Positions 49,901 through 59,772 of a stretch of DNA of 64,000 nt are shown piece after piece. Position numbers and translations under genes: made by a program. The stretch comes from Lindgomyces ingoldianus. Lineage: Eukaryota > Ascomycota > Dothideomycetes > Pleosporales > Lindgomycetaceae. The stretch covers positions 135,678 through 199,677 of the forward strand of contig NW_022985190.1 in assembly GCF_010093535.1 (NCBI RefSeq). The letters run 5' to 3'. The notes beneath the pieces are model-generated. The model searched no databases and was not told the DNA's origin. It saw nothing but the letters and a program-made list of their open reading frames with translations. The first letter of the stretch is position 1. Each line of letters starts with the position of its first letter.

Positions 49901-50527
49901 ACTTTTTTATTTAGTACTTATAACTCTAGACTAGAGTAGGTATAAACTTAGTTTTAAAAGCTTTATAGCACTAACTTTAAAACTATTTTAGTAATATATT
50001 AAAACTTTAAGCTATTTTAAATAAAATAATAATATTATAAGCTTACTAATAGCTATTCTTTTAAAAAAAACTACTTATATAAAAGTAAAGTATTTATAAA
50101 TACTTTATAGTACTTATAAGTACTAAAACGAAAACTTTAAAACTTTTAAAAGTAAACCTTAACTAAATAGTAAAAAAAAAAAAGTTATAATTTTAAGTTA
50201 CTTTTAAAAAAGTAAGCTTTTTAATTATAAACTATTTACTTTACTTAGCTTTTATAAGCTTATTAGGCTTAACTTAATAAAATAAAAACACCTTATATTA
50301 GTAGCTATAGTGCTAGTAATAATATTTTAAATTACTTAGTTATAATTTTTTAAATATAGTTTTTTTTTACTAAAGTTTTTTAAAGTTTTGTTACTAGTAA
50401 TAAGTACTACTTAGGCGTAACCTGTATAGTCCCCACCGCAGGTCTGCCTAGGGCTAGTCTAAGTTACTATAATATCCTACTTATTTAATTGCAGGATTAA
50501 GGACAACCTGCAGAAAGAGGGGGGCTA
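49901..50527 (+). repeat. E4 internal sequence, right part
   Basis: AT-rich mutated DNA to about 50390. Then a coding-like tail (YYLGVTCIVPTAG) at about 50405-50450 and a purine tract GAAAGAGGGGGG just before the right terminal repeat. This mirrors the left arm at 32250-32300. Confidence 0.5.
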
Positions 50528-50729
50528 TGTTATAGTTAACTTAGACATGCCTTAGACTTTCCCTAGAGAGCTCTTAGCCTAGCCTTAGGCACATAACGTC
50601 CTGTCACGTGCCCTAGCACATATATATATATCCTCTCACGAACCCCTGAGTCTTCTTAAGGATTTGTCTATTAATACTATCCTGCATTCTCTCTCTGTAA
50701 CCTGTGTTTCCTGCTTGATACCTCTTACA
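50528..50729 (+). repeat. E4 right terminal LTR-like repeat
   Basis: 202 bp, starts TGTTATAGTTAAC and ends GATACCTCTTACA, with a TATATATATATATCC box. The end inverts onto 31927-31980. Confidence 0.65.
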
Positions 50730-51418
50730 AATATAAAGTTATAGTATAGTTAATATTCTGTTACATTTAGTAGGTAGACTAATTTAGCATTAATATATAT
50801 ATTTTTATATACTATAATTTATTAGTTTTATTTTATTTTTAATAACTACTTTCTTACACAGTTATATGCAGTTTATGCGCTTTACTTAAGCTGCTTATTA
50901 AAAGGCTTTAGAATTACTTTTAAAGCTTTTAGCTTTTTATAAATAGTTTTTTTATCTCTAATAATAAAGTAGTTTATTATATTAATAGTGCTTTTAATAA
51001 GCACATAGATGTTTAATAAAGCTTTATATTAAGTTTTAAATAACTTTAAATTATTATAGTAGTCTTATTAAGCTATTATATAGCATTATAAATTATTAAG
51101 GTTTAAGTTAGAGACTATAAGGTTAGAACTAAGCTAAGTGCTGCTTATATAAAACCTTGTAACTTTAGGCCTCTATAGTATAGTGTTAACTAGAAGATTT
51201 TCTAGTAAGAGGTCTAGATTAATATACTCCTAGACACACTTTCTAGTTACTTATATCTTAATGTAACTAAACTAAGGCTGCTAGTTGCTCTTTTTAGTAA
51301 GCTGTATAAAGGTATTAATATTTAAAGTTATTTTTCTATATGTTAATAGTAAAAAGTTGCTTATCTAAATTAGGTAGGTCTTCTATTAATAAATAGTTTT
51401 AGCTTAGTAGATAAAAAA

Positions 51419-51548
51419 GTTATTATTTAGTTAATTAAGCTTAGCTAGTAAGTAATTTATAATTAATATGTTTTAGAATAGACAGAAGGTTATTATCTAG
51501 TTAATTAGGCTTAGCTAGTAAGCAATTTATAATTAATATGTTTTAAAG
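51419..51548. repeat. 70-bp tandem repeat in E3 leader, about 2 copies
   Basis: Starts at 51419 and 51489, beginning GTTATTAT.TAGTTAATTA. On the element strand it lies between 5' LTR and gag. The sister element E8 has six copies. Confidence 0.8.
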
Positions 51549-51636
51549 TTTACAGGGCCCCCTAAGCTAGATGTAAAAGCTAAATGTGCAGTAGTAACTA
51601 TAGTACTAGTTAGAAGCGTAACTTTAAGCTTATAAC

Positions 51637-51834
51637 TCTTGCATAAGAGGTTATATAGGAAGTAAGTTAACAAGGTAGTAAGATCTAAATAAAGTAAATT
51701 ATACAAGTGTATTATAAGGTCTAAGGAGCTTAATAGAGCTCTAGGCTAACTATATACTGTACAAGAGAGGAGCTATGCCTAATGAGTGAATAGTGCAGTA
51801 CATGGGTATGATATCGCGTGAGACACGTGCGACA
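51637..51834 (-). repeat. E3 5' LTR
   Basis: 198 bp, TCTTGCATAAG...GTGCGACA; the outer half is clean. It lacks 8 bp near the inner end relative to the other copies. Confidence 0.88.
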
Positions 51835-51839
51835 CTCGC

Positions 51840-53104
51840 CAAGCACGTTATACCCGCTGTTCTGCAAAATCGAACCAAGTAGGGAAATAACCCTCTGCTT
51901 GGATTGAAAGACGCCAATGATGCCTCAAAGGGGCAGAAATGTGTCGTCATCGAGTTCTCTTCGCCCAACATTGCTAAGCCTTTCCCTATAAACCATGTTG
52001 GATTGGCTTAGAAGCCTCCATATTCTGGCGTGATTTGCCCCCGAAAATTAGGGCTTCGAAAAGTCTTAGATCTGCACTCCAACTGCTATGCTCATTATAT
52101 AATCTTGAAGTAAGCAGCTCATCAAACGTCCTAGTCTTATTTCACTCTGAACCTCTCAACCCTCCTTGACTCCCCTCAAACCCCCCTCTTCTGCCCGCAT
52201 CTCCCCCTGCACAGTTGAACTGTGCCTGCTACTCTACTATACTATTGCTCTGCACCAGTACGAAAGTAAGTGTACTAGCGCAGTGCTCTCAGCCTGCACA
52301 TTCTCATATTAACGCGAGCTTTAGCAGCTGTCATTTGCCGTCTTAAATGAGGAGCTAGATTTCTGTGTGATTGGCTGGCGTAACATTAAGGGGCAAACAC
52401 AGCTAAGGTTAGTATGTATTAAGATTGCTTGCTTTTTCTAAGCCTGTCGCAGCTGCCATTCTTATCGCATCTTTAATTTGCTCTGTTTTACCTTTATTTA
52501 TTATTCCATTTCTTAAAGTGTATTTTTGGAAGGTGGCACTCTAGTATTGCTATTAAAAGCTATTAAGCGCCCTAGTATGCTTGAAATTTCAATGGTCGCG
52601 ATACTCTTGATGCTCTAATGTTGTACAATGCGTCTGAAAGCCCTCACTCTATTCTGTGTCAGCTGATCAATGTTTAATCAAAGGTGTAAATATTCAAAAA
52701 TACTGATATTAAAATCCTCTAAATGGATTTTTCTAGGCGACATGCATCTCCACGCCACAGGCCCACCCGAAGATCAGGTGATATCACAAGGCTGGAGGAG
52801 CCATGACTTTGTCTCAGCCTGATGCGACAAGATTCTCCTTCACATTTTAACATCCACAATAGATGACCGCTACCTCTTCCACATCCGCAAGCGCTGTAGC
52901 TGGCCGCGTATAACACGCCTTCAGCATATATGCCTTCTTAATGCGCTCTCCTACTTCCCTTCCTCCTCAAACTCAAACCCATTGTCATCCCCATACACTC
53001 TTCCCCTCCGCGTCAGACTCTAGCCCTTTAAACAGACTCTCCTTTTAAACACACTTTCCCAGCTTTAGTCTAAATCTAGGCCCCAAAGTACCATAAGCGA
53101 CATA
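51840..53104. other. Host DNA between E3 and the kinase pseudogene
   Basis: GC-balanced, little mutated. A minus frame at 51840-51971 (MLGEENSMTTHFCPFEA...) runs into E3 and would continue about 10 codons in the flank left of 29880, so it may be a small gene cut by E3; no family is recognisable. The rest shows only short frames. TATA-like and pyrimidine-rich stretches at 52920-53100 could be the kinase-gene promoter. Confidence 0.4.
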
Positions 53105-54831
53105 TTATCCGAGCATGCAGCAGTCGTCCTCTTCTTTTGCTGGTCCTGGGCCGACAATGTCCTGCGCTTGGCGCTGACTGAATTAGACCCTGAATGGGTT
53201 ACTGAATGCCACGACAGGGATTTTAATGCCGCGCTAGACGTCTTTCAATCAACGTTGCAGACAAGAGTTAGAGGAAGAAATAACCTCTATAATAGACGTT
53301 ATTATTGCACTAAGCAGCTAATGCGGGACAATCTTAAGTTAAGCAAGCAAAATAGTGTTAAAGTTAACAAGGTTACAGTTATGCCACATAAAGAGGATTT
53401 AGGGATCTAGAAAAAGCTAGGAAGGTTTGTGCTCTATGATGTTAAGGGGGTAAAAGAGTTGCCAGGGTTTAGAAGGGAGGCGCTGGAGTTGTTAAGGTTG
53501 GTAGAAGATCAGAAGGCTTTAAGGGAATGTGTAGAGCGCATGATTGAGGAGACGCTAGAGTTTCCGCCTAGAGGTTTATTTAAGAGTATGGGGGATAATC
53601 TTGACAATAGCGAGAACACCGACAGTGAGGGTGAAGGTGATGACGAGGTTCCTGTGGATGCGGAAGCTAAGAAGGCAAAAGAAGAGCAAGATAAAGAGCA
53701 GACTAAAGATTTAGCCAAGATTACAACAACTAAAATCATAGAAGCTAAGGAATTTTAGGATGTGTGGTTGCTGTGCCAAATGTTAGTAGTGTTAAAGCAG
53801 AATGCGCTCTATAAAGCAGAGATTAATCAGCTTATTACATCTAAGGAGTTTGCTAAATAGTGGAAAACAGGGAACTAAGATAATAAACGCGCTTAGGAAA
53901 TCATTACAAAGAAGCCATTAAGTGAGGTGTCGTCTTAGCGTCCAGTAAGCCTCTAACCCCTCGTAGGCTCATGCTTAGTCAAGCGGGATTAAAAGATTCT
54001 AAGACAGTAATAGAGCAAGATAGCTAGTCTCTTCAAAGAGGACTCTCAAGAGTTTGTAAGTACCCTAGAAGCTGCTTGTAGCGAGGATTAACTTATTAGA
54101 TATAAGCTCGACCTTGAGTTCCGTCAGAGAGCCCATGAAAGTCCAATCATCAACCCAATAAACCTGTTCTCGTTCTATTCCTAGGAGACGCTCGAGGAAA
54201 TCAACGCTCAGAGCCTCGTCGACCTAGAGAGTGCGTTAGGCCTTAATGCTAAGGCATTAAACAGAACTCTGTGTACTGTTTTAGTGGACAGTGTTAATCA
54301 CACTCTATATCTTACAGACAATTTATTCCTTTCGCATGTTAATTCTAGCTATTAATACCCTAGCTTAACAATTAGAAATAGGGTCGTATTTTAGCAATAG
54401 AAATTAGAAGGGACAGAAGTTGTAAAGCAGTTTTAATATTTCCTAGAACTTTAGGTGAGTTCTTTTCTTCCACAACTCCCTGATACGCATCTATAAGCCA
54501 GACAGCCACTAAGCAGGTCTTCTTACTAGGACAACTGCGCGTTTACCTACAATTATAGCAGCCAGACCTTCTGCCTCCTCTAAACCCTTCCGGGCCTGAA
54601 GATGCAGCAGCTAGAGCACTGATCCGGCGTCTGGGCTGCCTTCGACTTCTTTGATCTTAAGTACTAACACTAAAATACCCTCTCTATACAACATGGCGCT
54701 CTTTAAAGGATTCTTAGCAAGAACTATAATCTATCTTACAGCAATTTCCTAGTCTTTATTGATTCTTGTGAAATTAACCTCGCGAACCTAGCGTTCATTG
54801 GAAAAAGGCAGTTTTAGGCGAGTGTATAAAG

Positions 54832-55037
54832 TCTTGCATAAGCTAAGGAGGGGTCATATAGGAAGCGAGTTGACAAGGTAGTGAGATCCAAACAAAGTAG
54901 ATTAAACGAGTGTATTGTAAGGTCTGAGGAGCTCAATAGAGCTCTAGGCTGACTATATACTGTGCGAGAGAGGAGCTATGCCTAATGAGTGAATAGTGCA
55001 GTACATGGGTACAATATCGCGTGAGACACGTGCAACA
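54832..55037 (-). repeat. E8 3' LTR
   Basis: 206 bp, TCTTGCATAAG...GTGCAACA. The outer half is unmutated (CATATAGGAAGCGAG), the inner part lightly mutated. Confidence 0.92.
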
Positions 55038-57560
55038 CACCCCTCTAGCTTTAACAAAGTAAATACTAAAGTAAAGCTGTATAAAAAGAAATAATAGACT
55101 ACAGGTGTACAGTAGTGCACTTAAAAGCGCAAAATAGCTAAAGAAAAAAAGTTAGTAGGCTTAGAGTTTTAAGCTAATGTTAGTAGAGTAAGCCTTTAGA
55201 GCGTTACTTAGGTAGATAGGCCTAGTTCTTTAATAAAGCCTAGTGCAAAGGCATAATACTAGCTAGACAGTTTAGTAGTAGTTTAAATAAGTGCAGCAGC
55301 GTGTTGTTAACGCCTTGTTCTGCTTTCTTTCTTTATAATATTTAATTTATTAATAGCAGCTGTGCTTTTAGTAGGACCTAGTCTAGTAAAGTTCTTAAGC
55401 TATATGTAAGAGACAAAGTTAGCGCCTTTGAAAATATTTTAAGACTTATAATTAATTACAGCAGTGTACTAAGTAGTTCTAGCTTACTTAAAGTAATTAT
55501 TATTAGTCTTAAAGTCTATAGCTGCGTTACCTGTTTATAGATAAACTTTAATAACTAATAGTAGCTTATTATTAGAGCTATTATCTAGCGTGTTGCTAAG
55601 GTTATATTAAAAAACTAAGTTAATGTTAGTTTCTTTTTTAAAGTTAACCTTTAAAATAGTTTCTAAAGTTATTTTTAAAAAAAGTATATAATAAAGAGAG
55701 CCTTACTAGCGCTTTTTATGCAGCTAATTACTAGGTCTTTTATTATGCTTCTTAAGCTCTAGAAGCTTTTTTATAAAATTAATATAATTTTTATTATTTA
55801 AAGTATTATTTTATGTAATAAGTTACTATGTAAGGTTTTTAGTAGCTATAACTATTAGCAAAATAGATCTAATAGATAAATTCTTTATGCCTAATACTAA
55901 AGCCTAGTAACCTTTAGTTTAAGTAGTAAAGCAAATTAGTAATTAAGTGCTCTTATAAAGTTATCTTTAAAGTTAAAATGTATATCTTATTCTTAAAAAA
56001 GAGATACAAGACTAGTAAACATACTAGGGATATAGGCTATATTATTTAGGTTTATCTTAGTAGGTCCTTTAAAACCTTTTATAGTAAGTGTAACTATGCT
56101 CTATGCTAGTATAAAAAAGTGTTAGCTGCTAGCTCTAAGTTAGTCTAATAAAAATAAGCTTTAAATTTATTAAAAGTTAGCTAGATTATTATAAACATAA
56201 ATGTCTACTCTAGTATCTAGAATCTATAAGTGCTAAAAAGAATTCTCTTTGTTATTTAGCTCTGCAGCATGTTCTTTACTTATAAAGTTTATTATAAAGC
56301 TTATAAAAGTAGCTGCTAATTACCTAGTGCTAGTTAAAGTATTAGGTAGATTCTAGTTAGTAGAATTATTAAAAGCTAGCGTCTTAGAGATTGTATTTAG
56401 ATTTAGACTAAGTTAAGACTATAAGCTTTAATTATATAATTAAGTTATATAACTAGATAATTAAGTTAGCTAATAATAGTTGCTATTGTTGCTGCCTCTT
56501 TTACGTCTTCTTTCTTAGTTTAGTTAGTCTCTTAGTAGTAAAAGAAAGTCTTTGTTCTTAAGCTGCTTAGCTTCTGCTTTAAGCTAAAAATTACTGCTTA
56601 TCTACTTATTATATTTCTACTAGAGGAAGGTAAAGATCTAGAACTCTTTAAGTCTTAGTTAAGAATTATTAATTTTATAATTCTTAGATTTATAGTAACT
56701 TCTATAAAAGTTGCATATAAACTGTTGTTGTTCTAGTGTAGATAAGCGTCTTTAGTATGTAGTAAAACTGCTATAAGTAACACTAAGTTGCTAAGTTAGC
56801 TATAATTATTACTAATTTTTAAAGAACTCTAAACAGCTAGTAAGAAAATTAGGTAGATCTTTATTAGTTTATTTATACTAGACTAAAATTAATTAGATAG
56901 CTGCTACGCATCTAGAGTTTACATCTAAAATTACTAACATAAAGTTATAGTGTAGTTAATATTCTGTTACATTTAGTAGGTAGACTAATTTAGTATTAAT
57001 ATATATATTCTTATATGCTGTAATCTATTTGTTCTATTTTATTTTTAATAACTACTTTCTTGCGCAGTTATATGCTATTTGTGCGCTCTGCTTAAGCTAC
57101 TTATTAAAAGGCTCTAGAATTACCCTTAAGGCCTTTAGCCTTTTATAAATTATTTTTTTATCTCTAATAATAAAGTAGTTTGTTATGTTAATAGTGCTTT
57201 TAATAAGCACATAAATGTCTAATAAATCTTTATATTAAGTTTAAAATAACCTTAAATTATTATAGTAGTTTTTATAAGCTATTATATAGCATTATTAATT
57301 ATTAATTATTAAGGTTTAGGTTAGAGACTATAGGGTTAGGACTAAGCTAGGTACTGCCTGTATAAAACTTTGTAACCTTAGGCCTCTATAGTATAGTGTT
57401 AACTAGAAGATTTTCTAGTAAAAGGTCTAGATTAATGTACTTCCAGACACACTTTTTAGTTGCTTATGTCTTAATTTAACTAAACTAAGGCTGCTAGTCA
57501 CTCTTTTTTATAAGCTATATAAAGACATTAATATTTAAAGTTATTTTAGTAGACAAAAAG

Positions 57561-57975
57561 GTTATTATTTAGTTAATTAGGCTTAGCTAGTAAGTAAACT
57601 ATAATTAATATGTTTTAAAATAGATAAAAGGTTATTATCTAGTTAATTAGGCTTAAGTAGTAAGCAATCTGTAATTAATATGTTTTAGAATAGACAAAAG
57701 GTTATTATCCTGTTAATTAGACTTAGCTAGTAAGTAATCTATAATTAATATGTGTAAAATAGACAGAAAGTTATTGTCTAGTTAATTAGGCTTAAGTAGT
57801 AAGCAATCTGTAATTAATATGTTTTAGAATAGACAGAAAGTTATTATCTAGTTAATTAGGCTTAAGTAGTAAGTAATCTATAATTAATATGTTTTAGAAT
57901 AAATAAAAGGTTATTATTTAGTTAATTAGGCTTAAGTAGTAAGTAATCTATAATTAATATGTGTTAAGGTTTGCA
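57561..57975. repeat. 70-bp tandem repeat array in E8 leader, six copies
   Basis: Copies start at 57561, 57631, 57701, 57770, 57840 and 57910, period 69-70 bp, each containing TTAGTTAATTAG...TATAATTAATATG. The position is the leader between the primer site and gag on the element strand. It is not a CRISPR: there are no unique spacers. Confidence 0.88.
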
Positions 57976-58045
57976 GGGCCCTCTAAGCTAGATGCAAAAG
58001 CTAAATGTGCAGTGGTAACTATAGTACTAGTCTAGAGCGCAACTC

Positions 58046-58057
58046 TAGGCTTATAAC
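58046..58057 (-). other. E8 primer-binding site, possible half-tRNA primer
   Basis: TAGGCTTATAAC beside the 5' LTR reads GTTATAAGCCTA on the element strand. It has no TGG, so it does not pair with a tRNA 3' CCA end. It would pair with an anticodon arm with loop CUUAUAA, i.e. anticodon UAU (Ile), similar to Copia elements that use a cut tRNA half. The same 11-mer lies beside the TRIM at 62277-62287. Confidence 0.45.
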
Positions 58058-58263
58058 TCTTGCATAAGCTAAGGAGGGGTTATATAGGAAGCAAGTTAAC
58101 AAGGTAGTAAGATCTAAACAAAGTAGATTAAACAAGTGTATTATAAGGTCTAAGAAGCTTAATAGAGCTCTAGGCTGACTATATACTGTACAAGAGAGGA
58201 GCTATGCCTAATAAGTGAATAGTGCAGTACATGGGTACAATATCGCGTGAGACACGTGCGACA
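58058..58263 (-). repeat. E8 5' LTR
   Basis: 206 bp, same family as E3 LTRs, ends CGTGCGACA; abuts TSD TAAAG. Confidence 0.92.
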
Positions 58264-59301
58264 TAAAGCGAGCTGGGCGAGGAAGCTAACAAAAATGTAT
58301 AATTATACTAAGGAAGGGCGGGGAATGGTCAGGTTAAAAGTGGCCTTAGTGGGTAAGAGTTTTGATGACCAAGCAAAATTCTTTGTTAAGGTATGCGGCA
58401 GGTTGCTGTCTTTTCTAAGCTTTTCTAGCTGACAGATTATAGTTAGCCACTGTGTACTTAGCTCTTGCCGGAGATTCTAGAGGTTGCGTCCTATTCTACA
58501 GGTTCTGCAAAGTATTTGTGGATGAAACAGGGCGTATTATTAATTTAAATGCAATTAAGGTGCTCCTAACTACTACAAAGGAGACCTTCGCCCTTGTGTT
58601 CAACTTCGCAGAACAGGGCGACATACTAGGGTTTTTAGAAAGAAGATTAAGGCCAGGAGAACTAGAAAAGAACTAGTTAGTTATTTGCAGGGCGCTAAGT
58701 GGACTTACGAATAGCTTAATGACAATTCATAAGAAGGGTATTGTGCACTGGTATGTTCCCAATTGCTGGTTGCTGACGAATGTAGATGTAAGTCTAGATG
58801 CTGACAATAGGGTTTAAATAGAGACATTTATCTAAATAACATTCTGGTGACATCTCGCCGCCAAGCAGGCAAAGACAAAATCAAGTTTGACTGTCTGCTG
58901 TCTAACCTAGGCGAAGGAAAAGACATCACTACCACCATCAAGAATATGGACTCACAACCTCTCGCCAGTTCCTTAAGCATAGCTACCAGGTCTTATTCCT
59001 ACACTAACTTCATAACGCTAGAAATTACTAATCACACGCAGGGCTCCTTAACAGTTGATGACATCTTTTGTGGGGCCTGCTCACTGTAAAGATCATTAAT
59101 AACAGTAAGATTTTTCCGCTGCTTTGCAACAAGGATGGAAATGCCCATTACCTCGCAGGCCTTATAAGAGTACTGGAGCGGTGCTTAGATCCCAATCCGG
59201 CCGGGCGATTTGACGCGACATCTTTAGTAGTGGTGATGGATAAGATCATGGATGGCCCGTCAGGGATAGCTGCTTCGACCTACGGTGAGGAGACTGAATA
59301 G

Positions 59302-59772
59302 TATGATGGGAGCTACGAGCTCCCTTAAGTCAGAAAAATGTTGGAAACAGACTTAGAGTTGAACCTTAGATTAGGTTAGTTGTCATTATTAAGCTAGAAG
59401 AGGAAAGCAGATTCTAAGTTAACTGTAATGGAACTAAGCAATTAAGCTTATGTAGAAATCTCTAGTCTTAGTTTATTTATAGTCTATCTTTAACAAGGCG
59501 TAATAGTGTTCTGCTAGATGCTTATAAGCAAGAACCAACTCTTTTAATCGCACGGACATGCCCTTGTTGTTAGGCCATGTCAAGGTACGGCAGGGCTAGC
59601 TTCGCACGTCAGACTTCACTTAGTACAAATTCAGGCGATGGTTAATTATCACTACTAAGCTTAACAAGATCGCGAAGATAGGCTAAGCCCACAGTGTAGG
59701 CGTATACTAGATTAATTCCTTTAGCCGCTTGTATTAACTTGCTTATCTTAACTTGTGTAAACTTCTAAATAT
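59302..59772. other. Gap between convergent kinase pseudogenes
   Basis: About 470 bp, moderately AT-rich, no frame of note. It is the shared 3' region of two converging pseudogenes. Confidence 0.5.

Larger units (their letters stand above)
31927..50729. mobile_element. E4: element with inverted LTR-like ends, nested in E3
   Basis: Bounded by TSD AATAT (31922-31926, 50730-50734). The uninterrupted sequence in E8 near 56935-56945 (ACTAACATAAAG) shows the empty site. Own sequence is about 3.0 kb in three pieces: 31927-33645, 41238-41645 and 49901-50729. Both ends look like the 3' end of an LTR retrotransposon pointing outward: coding-like tail, purine tract, then LTR TGTCAC/TGTTAT...CTCTTACA. 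The arms match as inverted repeats over about 350 bp, also at protein level (LGVTCTV/LGVTCIV). Alternatives are a DNA transposon with long TIRs (a 3-bp TSD ATA with TTGTAAGAGG ends fits equally well) or a rearranged pair of LTR elements. Confidence 0.65.
29885..51834 (-). mobile_element. E3: internally deleted Copia element, host of the nested stack
   Basis: LTRs at 29885-30090 and 51637-51834 with TSD CTTGC (29880-29884) and CTCGC (51835-51839), a one-transition mismatch. The purine tract (AGCTAGGGGGG on the minus strand) borders the left LTR, so it is a minus-strand element. Without nested insertions it is about 3.1 kb, split into 29885-31926 and 50735-51834. It aligns along its whole length with E8. 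Degraded frames suggest Copia gag/protease, but there is no room for integrase and RT, so it is a non-autonomous deletion derivative. Confidence 0.88.
54832..58263 (-). mobile_element. E8: internally deleted Copia element, sister of E3
   Basis: 3432 bp, 206-bp LTRs (54832-55037, 58058-58263), TSD TAAAG (54827-54831, 58264-58268). Minus orientation: a CCCCTCTAGCTTT polypurine complement follows the left LTR and a GTTATAAGCCT primer site lies beside the right one. Degraded minus frames show a Copia protease-like ILDTRVD motif (about 56181-56229; intact form DSGA/DTGA) and an AYIPSMFTSLVS motif (about 56001-56038) typical of the gag-pre-integrase region. Integrase and RT are absent and the same deletion is in E3, so a non-autonomous derivative has transposed. 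Less mutated than E3. Confidence 0.87.
53105..59301 (+). pseudogene. Protein kinase-like pseudogene 1, cut by E8
   Basis: Host pseudogene in two parts, 53105-54831 and 58269-59301. The N-terminal region (53168-53950) stays in one frame across in-frame TAG/TAA and holds an acidic Glu/Asp/Lys-rich stretch. A further segment lies at about 54050-54360. The kinase domain starts with a glycine-rich loop (EKGSFRRVYKASW) split by E8 at TATAAAG. Then come an intron 58391-58442, a hinge (LVFNFAEQGD) at about 58595, an intron 58751-58821, a catalytic loop that reads VH-stop-DIYLNNILV, an activation segment LSNLGEGK, and a C-lobe end ERCLDPNPAGRF. Damage: the HRD Arg codon is TGA (CGA to TGA), DLG is NLG, several stops, an apparent 1-bp deletion near 59070, and E8. 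It would have been a cytosolic Ser/Thr-type kinase; substrate unknown. Confidence 0.75.

Noticed and set aside
57561..57975. Regular repeats suggesting a CRISPR-like array
   Set aside because: The whole 70-bp unit repeats without unique spacers; it is a minisatellite in a fungal retrotransposon leader.
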